Of a stretch of 64,000 nucleotides of DNA, positions 56,467 through 63,884 are shown piece by piece (position 1 is the first letter of the stretch; every line of letters starts with the position of its first letter). The notes under the pieces are model-generated. The model was not told the DNA's origin. It saw only the letters and a list, made by a program, of their open reading frames with translations, and did not search any database. This DNA is from Flavobacterium limicola. Its GTDB lineage: Bacteria; Bacteroidota; Bacteroidia; Flavobacteriales; Flavobacteriaceae. Both the position numbers and the translations under genes were made by a program. The stretch spans positions 1,054,001-1,118,000 of the forward strand of contig NZ_RBXA01000001.1 in assembly GCF_003634755.1 (NCBI RefSeq). The letters run 5' to 3'.

Positions 56467-56579
56467 GTAAGATATTATGACGTATAAAAAAATATACGAT
56501 GTAGTTCGTCGATTTTATTTGCTCATGAGCAGTTTAGTGTATATCTTTAAATATATTTATAAAGAAAAATATCTTGACT

Positions 56580-57434
56580 ATGAAAAAAATTACTATCCTG
56601 TGCTTAACTATTTTATTTTCATTTTCAATGTTAGCGAACATATCTTCATCTGAAAGAGAAATCTTGGTAAAGCTATACAAAGCGACGAATGGGAATGAAT
56701 GGATTAACAAATGGGATTTATCATCATCAGTTACTACTTGGTATGGAGTGAAATTGCTAAATGATAAGGTAGTTTCTATAAATCTAAGTAATAATAATCT
56801 AATAGGAGAAATTCCATTAGAAATTGTAAAATTGAAAAGTCTTCAAGAATTAAATTTATATAAAAATAAAATTTCTGGAGTTATTCCTTCTGCCATTGGC
56901 GATTTAAATGAATTAAGAATTTTAAATTTATCGTTTAATAAATTATCTGGGAATATTCCTAATTCTATCTGTAAGATGGTAAATTTAAAAAGTATAGAAC
57001 TATATATGAATAGGCTTTCAGGGGAATTACCTTCTCAAATAGGTAGTCTTAATCAGTTAGAAGTTTTATCATTGTATAATAACGAAATATATGGCGAAAT
57101 ACCTACGTCATTATATAGTTTAAAAGCGTTGAAGATATTACTTTTGAATAGTAATAAATTTTCAGGAAGATTAAATCCTCAAGTTGCAAGCTTGAGTAAT
57201 TTAGAGAGTATTAGTTTGTTTGATAATAATTTAATGGGTCAGGTTCCATTTGAGTTGGAAAAATTAAAAAACTTGAAAGAAATGAATATTTCATTCAATA
57301 TGTTTAGTGGATTAGTTTCTAAAGATTTGGTGCAATTAGATGCTATGAATATGAAAATGATAAATGATAAAGGAATTGCAGTATTGTTGAATGTAGCGAT
57401 GGATAAAAATAAAGCAGTTGTGTCTGAGGACTAG
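56580..57434 (+). CDS. Secreted leucine-rich repeat protein
   Basis: 284 residues from ATG 56580 (an in-frame TTG at 56574 is less likely). A signal peptide is cut near MLANISS. The rest begins with an LRR cap (EREILVKLYKATNGNEWINKW) followed by about eight repeats of 24 residues with the plant-type pattern LxGxIPxxIxxLxxL. It probably binds proteins or surface ligands outside the cytoplasm. No T9SS sorting domain is seen at its C-terminus. Confidence 0.88.
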   Translation: MKKITILCLTILFSFSMLANISSSEREILVKLYKATNGNEWINKWDLSSSVTTWYGVKLLNDKVVSINLSNNNLIGEIPLEIVKLKSLQELNLYKNKISGVIPSAIGDLNELRILNLSFNKLSGNIPNSICKMVNLKSIELYMNRLSGELPSQIGSLNQLEVLSLYNNEIYGEIPTSLYSLKALKILLLNSNKFSGRLNPQVASLSNLESISLFDNNLMGQVPFELEKLKNLKEMNISFNMFSGLVSKDLVQLDAMNMKMINDKGIAVLLNVAMDKNKAVVSED

Positions 57435-57504
57435 TTAATATCAATTTTAGTATAGATTAATGCTGTATAAATAAGAATTAGTTGTTAAATAATTTAGTTC
57501 GTAA

Positions 57505-57537
57505 AAACCTGTGAGACCTGTTTCACAGGTTTTTTTG
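57505..57537 (+). terminator. Terminator of the LRR gene
   Basis: AAACCTGTGA pairs with TCACAGGTTT across eight bases and is followed by a T-run. Confidence 0.85.
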
Positions 57538-57555
57538 TGAGTTGAATTTTATAAC

Positions 57556-58031
57556 TTATTTCTTGTTTTTGTGTATTAATCCATTAAATACAAGGAAGTT
57601 TTTTAACGTGTTTACTATTTCAGAATTTTTAGCTAAATTTGAAATGTTATCGAATTCAATATATCTTTTTTGTTGTGTTTTAAATAAATTTTAAATCGGT
57701 CAATACCTTTTCTTTCTTGATGTTTCCAATGACTAATGTCTTTCAAATTAATCGTTTGAGACTTAATCGAACTATAAATAGGTTTCTTTATCCAATCCAT
57801 TTTTATTGTCTGATTTCGAAGTTCTAAAAGTAGCGTGCCGGAAAATAATCTAAATAAAATAATTGCATAAAACATAGTAATTGTAAATGCAAGAATATAG
57901 ATCATAAGGCTATTTTGTACTCCAGTTTGTGCCAAAAGAATTCCTAATAGCGGTAAAGAGAATATATATATAATTCCGAAAGGTAGTATTGATATCGTTT
58001 TGTCTTTTAAATGTAGTACGTTTTCTTCCAT
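57556..58031 (-). pseudogene. Frameshifted small membrane protein with PH-like tail
   Basis: From ATG 58031 a frame runs to a stop at 57633 (132 residues): two membrane helices (about 15-33 and 42-62), then a domain with LRNQTIKMDWIKKP and GIDRFKIYLK. Near 57683 the sequence slips by one base in an A-rich stretch. In the next frame the natural ending continues as RYIEFDNISNLAKNSEIVN and NFLVFNGLIHKNKK to a stop at 57556. Together they make a coherent protein of about 158 residues. A one-base deletion, or a sequencing error in the A-run, is the simplest explanation. Confidence 0.75.
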
Positions 58032-58298
58032 TATTTAAGTTTAAAAGATTTTACAAATTCTAAAAAAAAACAAATTTATCAAAGGATTTAAATGAAAAAA
58101 GCTCCAGATTTCTCTTAAGCTTTTCTAGTAGCGGGTAATATTGAAAAATCTAACAAGTTTATAGATGATTTTTATAGTATTGCTAGTGTTAAGAGAATCT
58201 ATAAAATAAATTTTAAATTAACACTCCCTATTAAGTGTATAAGTTAAGGCTTTGATTTTATAGTCGGAGAATTTCGTCAAACATAAAGGTAAATTGGG
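58032..58298. other. Intergenic, no gene recognised
   Basis: AT-rich stretch. A plus-strand frame starting MKKAPDFS and broken once by TAA could be translated but I recognise nothing in it. The block around 58215-58250 (TTAACACTCCC, GTGTATAAGTTAAGG) may be the end of the IS element whose transposase relic follows. Confidence 0.4.
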
Positions 58299-58880
58299 TT
58301 AAAACAATTCCTTAATTTCTAATAGGCATTGACCATTTTTTGCTTCTTTTCTAAGAGTCAAATATATCGATTTGAGCACCGAATTATGTGTCTGGAGTGA
58401 CATTTTTTCAGTGTGTTTTCGGATATTACCCTTAAGATTTGCAATTAAATTTGTAGTGTAAATAATTTTTCGGATTTCAATTGGGAAGTCAAAAAATACT
58501 ACTAGTTCTTCCTAGATTTCAGGCCAGGATTTGATAGCGTAAGAAAATTTGGCTTCCCATTTATCTGCAAAATAATTTTAGATTAGCTTTGCTGCTTCTT
58601 TTGTTGGAGCATCAGAGATATGTTTCTTATAGGCAATAAATCACTTGCTGTTTTAGATACAATAAATTTATATTTGATGTTAAATTTACTGAAATTAAAT
58701 TATTTGTGTTTGTAGCTCATTGAAAAAACTTCTAATTATTAGAGTAAAGCCATTCAAATTTTCGGTAGCTATAATAAAAACATCTTCCACACCAAACGCT
58801 TATAAATCATTTAGAAAACTCATTCAATATCTACAATTTTAGTTCTTACCAAGAAACATACCAAAAACTTCCTTTTTGCA
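58299..58880 (-). pseudogene. Decayed IS256-family (mutator) transposase, C-terminal half
   Basis: Reading the minus strand gives, in order: KEVFGMFLGKN; WMSF-like FLNDL; GVEDVFIIATENLNGF; IKYKFIVSKT; SDAPTKEAAKLI; ADKWEAKFSYAIKSWPEI; then EELVVFFDFPIEIRKIIYTTN and RKHTEKMSLQTHNSVLKSIY, stop at 58299. This is the order of blocks in IS256-type transposases (GVED, the KSW block, FxxPxEIRKxIYTTN). It is broken by several in-frame stops (one replaces the Trp of EIW) and at least one frameshift. The N-terminal half and DDE Asp residues are gone. Adjacent DNA gained or lost by transposition is likely. Confidence 0.85.
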
Positions 58881-58987
58881 TACTTTTAATAAACACTAAG
58901 TTTTATTTAAAAAACAAATTAATGAAACTATTTGAAAATTAAGTCTGAAATTATAGCATAAGCATTAATACTAAAGTAGCTAAGCAA

Positions 58988-59050
58988 GTTTTTGTCAGCA
59001 TTTTTGGCATTTCTGTTCGTAAATAAGAAGTTAATTTCACAATTCTAAAA
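58988..59050 (+). promoter_or_regulatory. Upstream element of the first NHLP precursor
   Basis: TTTTTGTCAGCATTTTTGGC and the following TTCTG, AAATAAGAAGTTAATTTCACA match, block by block, the repeated element before 62037. TGGCA is at 59005-59009, but the -12 position reads TTCG rather than TTGC. No TAnnTTTG box is visible here. Confidence 0.6.
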
Positions 59051-59064
59051 ATGAATTAACAAAA

Positions 59065-59403
59065 ATGACAAAAATGGAAATAACAAAAGACCAAAAAATT
59101 CTAGATGCAATTATTAAAAAGTCATGGCAGGATCCAACTTTTAAAAGTAATTTAATAGCTAGCCCCATCACAACTATAGAAAATTTTTTAGGGCACCCTT
59201 TTCATTTGCCTGAGGGTAAGAATATTGCATTTGTTGATCAAACAGATTTCTCAACAATTTTTATCAATATTCCAGCTGAGGTTAATATGGATGATGTAGA
59301 ATTGAATGAAGAGCAACTTGATATAGTATCAGGTGGAGATGGAGATATAACGCCACCTATAATCATTAAGCCTAACAATTATTCAGGGGATATTTTCAAA
59401 TAA
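59065..59403 (+). CDS. NHLP-leader RiPP precursor 1
   Basis: 112 residues. The leader (about 1-91) matches the nitrile-hydratase-like leader family: KKSWQDPTFKSNL, SPITTIENF, FHLPEGKNI, VDQTDFSTIFINIP, VELNEEQLDIVSGG. Cleavage is expected after GG91, leaving a 21-residue core that begins DGDITPPIIIKP. The core has no cysteine. ATG 59074 (MEIT) is an alternative start that matches the MEFT start of its paralogs. It shares its upstream element with the main cluster at 62 kb but is separated from it by the cyclase gene. Confidence 0.85.
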   Translation: MTKMEITKDQKILDAIIKKSWQDPTFKSNLIASPITTIENFLGHPFHLPEGKNIAFVDQTDFSTIFINIPAEVNMDDVELNEEQLDIVSGGDGDITPPIIIKPNNYSGDIFK

Positions 59404-59432
59404 AATTAACTTATTTACAATTTTAAATATTA

Positions 59433-59470
59433 AAAACGTACCTATTCTAAACTTGAATATGTACGTTTTC
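59433..59470 (+). terminator. Terminator after precursor 1
   Basis: AAAACGTAC pairs with GTACGTTTT, with inner TATTC/GAATA pairing, giving a long hairpin 29 bases after the stop. Confidence 0.8.
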
Positions 59471-59495
59471 ATATTTTATCATAACCAATATACTC

Positions 59496-61460
59496 ATGAA
59501 AAGAGTCATACATATTGTTTTCTCTATTTTTCTATTATTTAATGGAATATCTTTTTTTGGGCAATCAAGGATTAAACAAAAAATTATTTTGACAAAAAAG
59601 GAAAACATTAAAATGGCTGATTCTATTCTAAATCTTGGTATGAAATATCAAGATGCAGGAGAGTATTCAAAATCATTACTTTTATTTGATAAAAGTTTAA
59701 AGATTTATAATCTTTTGGGTAAAAGTCAAAAAGTAGGTGATTGTTGCAGTTATAAAGCAGTAACCTATTATTATCAAGGAGATTATTCAAATGCTTTATT
59801 CTTTTTTAAGAAAAGTAACGAAGCATATAAAAAAACAAAGTATAAAAAAGGAATTTCCTCGATATTAAATAATATCGGAGGGGTTTATTATTATTTAGGG
59901 AACTATCTAGATGCTTTAAACTATTACAAACAAGCTATTGTTGTTCAAGAAGAACTAAACGATACGAAAATGACTGCAGCAACCTCTCAAAATATTGGTG
60001 CAATATATTCGCAGGTAGAAGATTATCCCAATGCACTTAAATACTTTCGTAAATCTTATTTGATTTATAAAAATAGTACTGATGTAAAAGCAATCTCCCA
60101 AAATTTAAATGCGTCTGGGATTGTTTATATAAAATTATCCAATTACCCAAAAGCACTAAAGAATTTAAACCAAGCATTAGAGAATGCAAACCAAATAAAT
60201 GATAAACAATTAAAAATTGAAATTTTATCGAGTTTAGGCGAATTGTTTTTTAAACAATCAAATTTTGAACGAGCATTATATTACTACAATCTTTCGCTCA
60301 AATATGCTACCGAAATTAATAGTTTGCAATATATAAGTATAACAGAAGTTGCTCTTGGAAAAATATTAAATAATTTAGGTAAAAATAAGCAAGCAATTAC
60401 AAAATGCTTAAAAGGATATACTACAGCCCGAAAAATAGGCGCTGTATCTGTAAAAAAAGAGGCATGCGATTGTCTTTATAAAGCTTATAAGTCTAATCAA
60501 AATGATAAGTTAGCTCTTCATTTTTATGAAAAATCAATTAATTTTAAAGACAGCTTAAAATCTGGCGAAACTTCTAATAAAATGATGAATATGGAGTTTC
60601 AACGTCTACAGTTATTAGATAGTATCTCTCATGTAAACAAGGAACATGCTGTTGAAATCAAACATAAAGAAGAGGTTCAAAAAAAGGAAACGCAACGCAA
60701 TATTATCATTATCTCTTTATGCTTTATTGTTTTTGTAGCTTTAGGATTATGGAATAGATTGAACTATACTCGAAAATCTAAAATTGCTTTAAAAATAGAA
60801 AAAGACCTCTCTGAAGAGCTATTGCTAAATATTTTACCTGAAGAAATTGCACAAGAATTAAAAGAAAAGGGTTTTGTAAATGCCCGAGACTTTAATTTAG
60901 TTTCGATTCTTTTTTCAGATTTTAAATCCTTTACTCAAACTGCTGAGAAAATGTCTCCTCAAAATTTAGTAGAAGAAATAAATACCTGTTTTAAAGCTTT
61001 TGATTTAATCACTGAAAAACACAAAATTGAAAAAATTAAAACAATAGGTGATTCTTATATGGCAGCTGGTGGTATCCCCAAACCTGATAAAGAATCTTTA
61101 ACAAATATTGTACTAGCAGGATTAGAAATGCAGGATTTTATGTCTAAAAGAAAAATTAATAACGAAGCGAATAATAATCCTGCCTTTGAGATGCGATTAG
61201 GAATTCATGCAGGACCCATTGTAGCTGGTATCGTAGGAATAAAAAAGTTTCAATATGATGTGTGGGGCGATACGGTTAATACGGCTAGCAGAATTGAAAG
61301 CAATGGAATTGTAGGTAAAGTAAATATAAGCGAATCACTATATGATTTAATCAAGGATGATGAATCTTTTGTTTTTCAATACCGCGGCAACATTCACGCA
61401 AAAGGGAAGGGAGAAATCAAAATGTATTTTGTTGAAAAGAATCCTATTATTTCCAACTAA
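59496..61460 (+). CDS. TPR-repeat class III adenylate cyclase
   Basis: 654 residues. A signal peptide ends near ISFFGQS, followed by about eight TPR repeats (about 45-370; for example ALNYYKQAIVVQEELNDT), one membrane helix (about 393-412) and a cytoplasmic class III cyclase domain (about 445-640). Metal ligands are D in LFSDFKSFT and D in KTIGDSYMA; the purine-specificity pair is K in KIKTIGD and D in YDVWGD, which favours ATP over GTP; NTASRIES gives the transition-state Asn and Arg. It sits between two precursor loci, and whether it controls them is unknown. Confidence 0.9.
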   Translation: MKRVIHIVFSIFLLFNGISFFGQSRIKQKIILTKKENIKMADSILNLGMKYQDAGEYSKSLLLFDKSLKIYNLLGKSQKVGDCCSYKAVTYYYQGDYSNALFFFKKSNEAYKKTKYKKGISSILNNIGGVYYYLGNYLDALNYYKQAIVVQEELNDTKMTAATSQNIGAIYSQVEDYPNALKYFRKSYLIYKNSTDVKAISQNLNASGIVYIKLSNYPKALKNLNQALENANQINDKQLKIEILSSLGELFFKQSNFERALYYYNLSLKYATEINSLQYISITEVALGKILNNLGKNKQAITKCLKGYTTARKIGAVSVKKEACDCLYKAYKSNQNDKLALHFYEKSINFKDSLKSGETSNKMMNMEFQRLQLLDSISHVNKEHAVEIKHKEEVQKKETQRNIIIISLCFIVFVALGLWNRLNYTRKSKIALKIEKDLSEELLLNILPEEIAQELKEKGFVNARDFNLVSILFSDFKSFTQTAEKMSPQNLVEEINTCFKAFDLITEKHKIEKIKTIGDSYMAAGGIPKPDKESLTNIVLAGLEMQDFMSKRKINNEANNNPAFEMRLGIHAGPIVAGIVGIKKFQYDVWGDTVNTASRIESNGIVGKVNISESLYDLIKDDESFVFQYRGNIHAKGKGEIKMYFVEKNPIISN

Positions 61461-61519
61461 ATAACCGCTAGTAATAAAACCAATTTTCAAATTCAATTTT
61501 GTCAGTCTAATTGTCAGTT

Positions 61520-61609
61520 TTACAGGAATTAGATACTTTAAATTTACATTAATGAAAAAGCATAATCAAAAAGATCGGTAAGAAATGATCTTTTTGATTA
61601 TGCTTTTTT
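61520..61609 (+). terminator. Degenerate element copy with strong hairpin terminator
   Basis: A perfect 17-base-pair hairpin (61560-61576 with 61587-61603) and T-run. It is preceded by a degenerate copy of the NHLP upstream element (GTCAGTTTTACAGG, then AATTTACATTAATG). The 5' arm falls in a nine-codon frame ATG 61552 to TAA (MKKHNQKDR). It can serve as the cyclase terminator or as an attenuator of the element's transcript. Confidence 0.7.
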
Positions 61610-61689
61610 AAATGATAAACTGTTCTTGAATTTATTGTGGTTAATGTCGGGTGTAAATTGTTGACAATGATTGAATTGTTGATTTTGTT

Positions 61690-61757
61690 GTACTGCAATT
61701 TGTCAGTTTATTTGGCAATTTCATCAGAATTTGACTCACTAATTTTACATTAATAAA
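61690..61757 (+). repeat. NHLP upstream element, copy 2
   Basis: Contains TGTCAGTTTATTTGGCAATT, then TCATCAGAATTTGACTCAC and TAATTTTACATTAAT. It shares TTTATTTGGCAATTTCATCA with copy 3. Confidence 0.75.
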
Positions 61758-61818
61758 ATAGAACTGATTATGAAGTTAAAGCTAAATGAAGTTCACATTT
61801 TATAGTTTGTATAGATTA

Positions 61819-61890
61819 CAACTAAGATGTTTTTTTGTCGGTTTATTTGGCAATTTCATCAGAAATAGACTTGCTAATTTTACATTAATA
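61819..61890 (+). repeat. NHLP upstream element, copy 3
   Basis: The 38 bases 61819-61856 are identical to 61952-61989 in copy 4, 133 bases downstream. It ends in GCTAATTTTACATTAAT. The -12 position of a sigma-54 promoter is degenerate here. Confidence 0.8.
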
Positions 61891-61951
61891 ATGAGAATGA
61901 TTTAAAGAGTAAAAGCAAAATCAGGTTTGTGATTTATGATTTAACAGGTTG

Positions 61952-62022
61952 CAACTAAGATGTTTTTTTGTCGGTTTATTTGGCAATTTTGTCGCAAACA
62001 GATCAGCTAATTTTACATTAAT
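61952..62022 (+). promoter_or_regulatory. NHLP upstream element, copy 4, with sigma-54-like promoter
   Basis: TGGCA (61981-61985) and GC (61994-61995) have the exact -24/-12 spacing of sigma-54 promoters (TGGCA-N6-TCGCA). A start near 62007 would leave a 30-base leader before ATG 62037. Among all copies only this gene-proximal one keeps GC at -12. The window also encodes a sigma-54 activator at 37.4 kb, though nothing links the two. Confidence 0.55.
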
Positions 62023-62036
62023 TAAGAAATTGAGTC

Positions 62037-62372
62037 ATGGGGCAAAACAAAAATAAAGAACAAGTTTTACGATTAATAATTTCAAAAGCATGGGAAGATA
62101 TTGATTTTAGAAAAAATTTAATAAGTGATCCAATAATAGCAATTGAGAATCTTACAGGAGCAAAAATCATATTGCCAGAAGGTAAAACACTAGTGGTAAA
62201 TGATCAAACGGATAAGTCAAAGGTTTACATGAATATTCCAGTTGAACCCAGTATAGAAGATATAGAGCTTAATGAAGAGCAATTAGAAATTATTGCGGGA
62301 GGTGGACAAACGGTATGGGCTGATTTAGTAAATAATTTATTTCCAGAATTGAAAGATATTATTAAAATCTAA
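62037..62372 (+). CDS. NHLP-leader RiPP precursor 2
   Basis: 111 residues, first gene of the main precursor run. Leader blocks: SKAWEDIDFRKNL, DPIIAIENLTG, ILPEGKTLVV, DQTDKSKVYMNIP, ELNEEQLEIIAGG (to residue 89). The core of 22 residues is GQTVWADLVNNLFPELKD and a short tail; it lacks cysteine, serine and a proline-rich pattern, and could form an amphipathic helix. The N-terminus (MGQNKNKEQV) differs from the paralogs. Confidence 0.88.
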   Translation: MGQNKNKEQVLRLIISKAWEDIDFRKNLISDPIIAIENLTGAKIILPEGKTLVVNDQTDKSKVYMNIPVEPSIEDIELNEEQLEIIAGGGQTVWADLVNNLFPELKDIIKI

Positions 62373-62400
62373 CCTCTTTATAATCTAAAAATAAATAAAT

Positions 62401-62718
62401 ATGGAATTCACACAAGATCAAAAACTATACGCAGAAATTGTACAAAAAGCATGGGAAGATAAGAGTTTCAAAGATGAGTTAATGACTAACCCAATAGCTG
62501 CAATTGAAAGATTGACTGGAAAAAAAATCAACTTGCCACCTGGAAAGAAAATGGTTGTAAGAGATCAAACAGATGAGTCTACGGTTTATATTAATATACC
62601 TGCTAGGGTAGATTTTGACAACATGGAATTAAATGAAGAGCAGTTAGAAGCTGTTGCAGGTGGGAAGTCACCGATTAAAGACTTTCTACTATTTATATGT
62701 CCTACTATAAGCGTATAA
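62401..62718 (+). CDS. NHLP-leader RiPP precursor 3
   Basis: 105 residues. The leader begins MEFTQDQKLYAEIVQKAWED and ends ELNEEQLEAVAGG at residue 88. The core is 17 residues (KSPIKDFLLFICPTISV) with one cysteine. The leader is nearly identical to precursors 4 and 5, while the core is unrelated, the usual mark of recent leader duplication with rapidly evolving products. Confidence 0.9.
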   Translation: MEFTQDQKLYAEIVQKAWEDKSFKDELMTNPIAAIERLTGKKINLPPGKKMVVRDQTDESTVYINIPARVDFDNMELNEEQLEAVAGGKSPIKDFLLFICPTISV

Positions 62719-62752
62719 CAAGAAAACTATTAATAACTATAAAATTAATCAA

Positions 62753-63103
62753 ATGGAATTCACACAAGAACAAAAATTGTACGCAGAGATTGTACAAAAA
62801 GCATGGGAAGATGCTTCATTTAAACAAGAATTAATAGCAAATCCTGTTGCTGCAATAGAAAAATTAACTGGAAAAAAAATGAACCTTCCAGAAGGCAAAA
62901 CATTAATAGTAAGAGATCAAACGGATGAATCTACTGTTTATATCAATATACCTGCAGCATCAAAAAAAGTAGATGATGTTGAGTTGAATGAAGAGCAATT
63001 AGAGGCAGTTGCTGGTGGAATTGAGGGTCCTGGTGGCTGTACTCCAACTTTTCCTTTTCCAGGACCTTGGACCCCGCTGCCAATTTTACCAGAGCTATAT
63101 TAA
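62753..63103 (+). CDS. NHLP-leader RiPP precursor 4
   Basis: 116 residues; the leader runs to GG89 with the MEFTQEQKLYAEIVQKAWED start. The 27-residue core is dominated by proline and aromatic residues: it begins IEGPGGCTPTFPFPGP and continues WTPLPILPELY. It has nine prolines and one cysteine, which argues against a lanthipeptide and for a different chemistry or an unmodified peptide. Confidence 0.9.
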   Translation: MEFTQEQKLYAEIVQKAWEDASFKQELIANPVAAIEKLTGKKMNLPEGKTLIVRDQTDESTVYINIPAASKKVDDVELNEEQLEAVAGGIEGPGGCTPTFPFPGPWTPLPILPELY

Positions 63104-63132
63104 ACCTAACTAATAATTATAAATTTTATAAA

Positions 63133-63474
63133 ATGGAATTTACACAAGAACAAAAACTGTACGCAGAAATTGTACAAAAAGCATGGGAGGACACAGCATT
63201 TAAAAAAGAATTAATCGAAAACCCAATAGCTGCAATTGAAAAATTTACAGGTAAAAAGATGAATTTACCTGAGGGTAAAACATTAGTTGTGAGAGATCAA
63301 ACAGATGAATCTACGGTATATATTAATATTCCAGCTAATTCACAAAATCCTGTAGATGTCGAGTTGAACGAAGAACAGCTTGAGGCTGTAGCAGGAGGAA
63401 TGATGCCTTTACCAATCATAACAATACCTTGGGGTCCTATTATTTGTTTTCCTCCAGGAACGGTAGAATTCTAG
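63133..63474 (+). CDS. NHLP-leader RiPP precursor 5
   Basis: 113 residues from ATG 63133. A longer frame from 63067 is rejected because homology with precursors 3 and 4 begins exactly at MEFTQEQ. The leader ends at GG89 and the 24-residue core starts MMPLPIITIPWGPIICFPPG. Like precursor 4 it is proline-rich (six prolines) with one cysteine and one tryptophan. Confidence 0.9.
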   Translation: MEFTQEQKLYAEIVQKAWEDTAFKKELIENPIAAIEKFTGKKMNLPEGKTLVVRDQTDESTVYINIPANSQNPVDVELNEEQLEAVAGGMMPLPIITIPWGPIICFPPGTVEF

Positions 63475-63507
63475 TACATATATAATAATACTTTAAAATT
63501 TGAAGAA

Positions 63508-63873
63508 ATGATATACACTAAAGAAAATCAAGATAAAGGAGCTGAGTTGATGAGAGCTCTAGTAGAAAAAGCATGGGAATCTGCTGAGTTTAAAGAGCAG
63601 CTGGTAAAAAATCCTTTAAGAACCATAAAGGAATTTACTAATAATAGTTTTACTATACCCGAAAATAAAAAACTTTTAGTAGAAGACCAAACTAATGAAT
63701 CTATAATTTATTTGAATATTCCAGCAAAACTTAACTTGGATGAAATGGAGTTGACCGATGATCAATTAGAAATGGTTGCAGGTGGAGATATTATAGCAGC
63801 TTGCGCTATAGTAACAGTTATAGGAATGTTTGCTGGAGGCGGATATTTATTAGGGAAAGATTTAGCACAATAA
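63508..63873 (+). CDS. NHLP-leader RiPP precursor 6, bacteriocin-like core
   Basis: 121 residues. The leader diverges (MIYTKENQDK, KAWESAEFKEQL, EDQTNESIIYLNIP, ELTDDQLEMVAGG to residue 93). The 28-residue core begins DIIAACAIVTVIGMFAGG and continues GYLLGKDLAQ: a hydrophobic helix with a glycine pattern, as in class II bacteriocins. It could act without modification. Confidence 0.9.
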   Translation: MIYTKENQDKGAELMRALVEKAWESAEFKEQLVKNPLRTIKEFTNNSFTIPENKKLLVEDQTNESIIYLNIPAKLNLDEMELTDDQLEMVAGGDIIAACAIVTVIGMFAGGGYLLGKDLAQ

Positions 63874-63884
63874 AAAAAAATATT

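Noticed and set aside
61713..61874. Sigma-54 promoters at copies 2 and 3 of the precursor element
   Set aside because: TGGCA is present, but the -12 position reads TCAG in both; TTGC at 61871-61874 is not paired with GG at the right distance.
63067..63132. N-terminal extension of precursor 5
   Set aside because: It would overlap the core-coding part of precursor 4, and paralog similarity starts exactly at ATG 63133.
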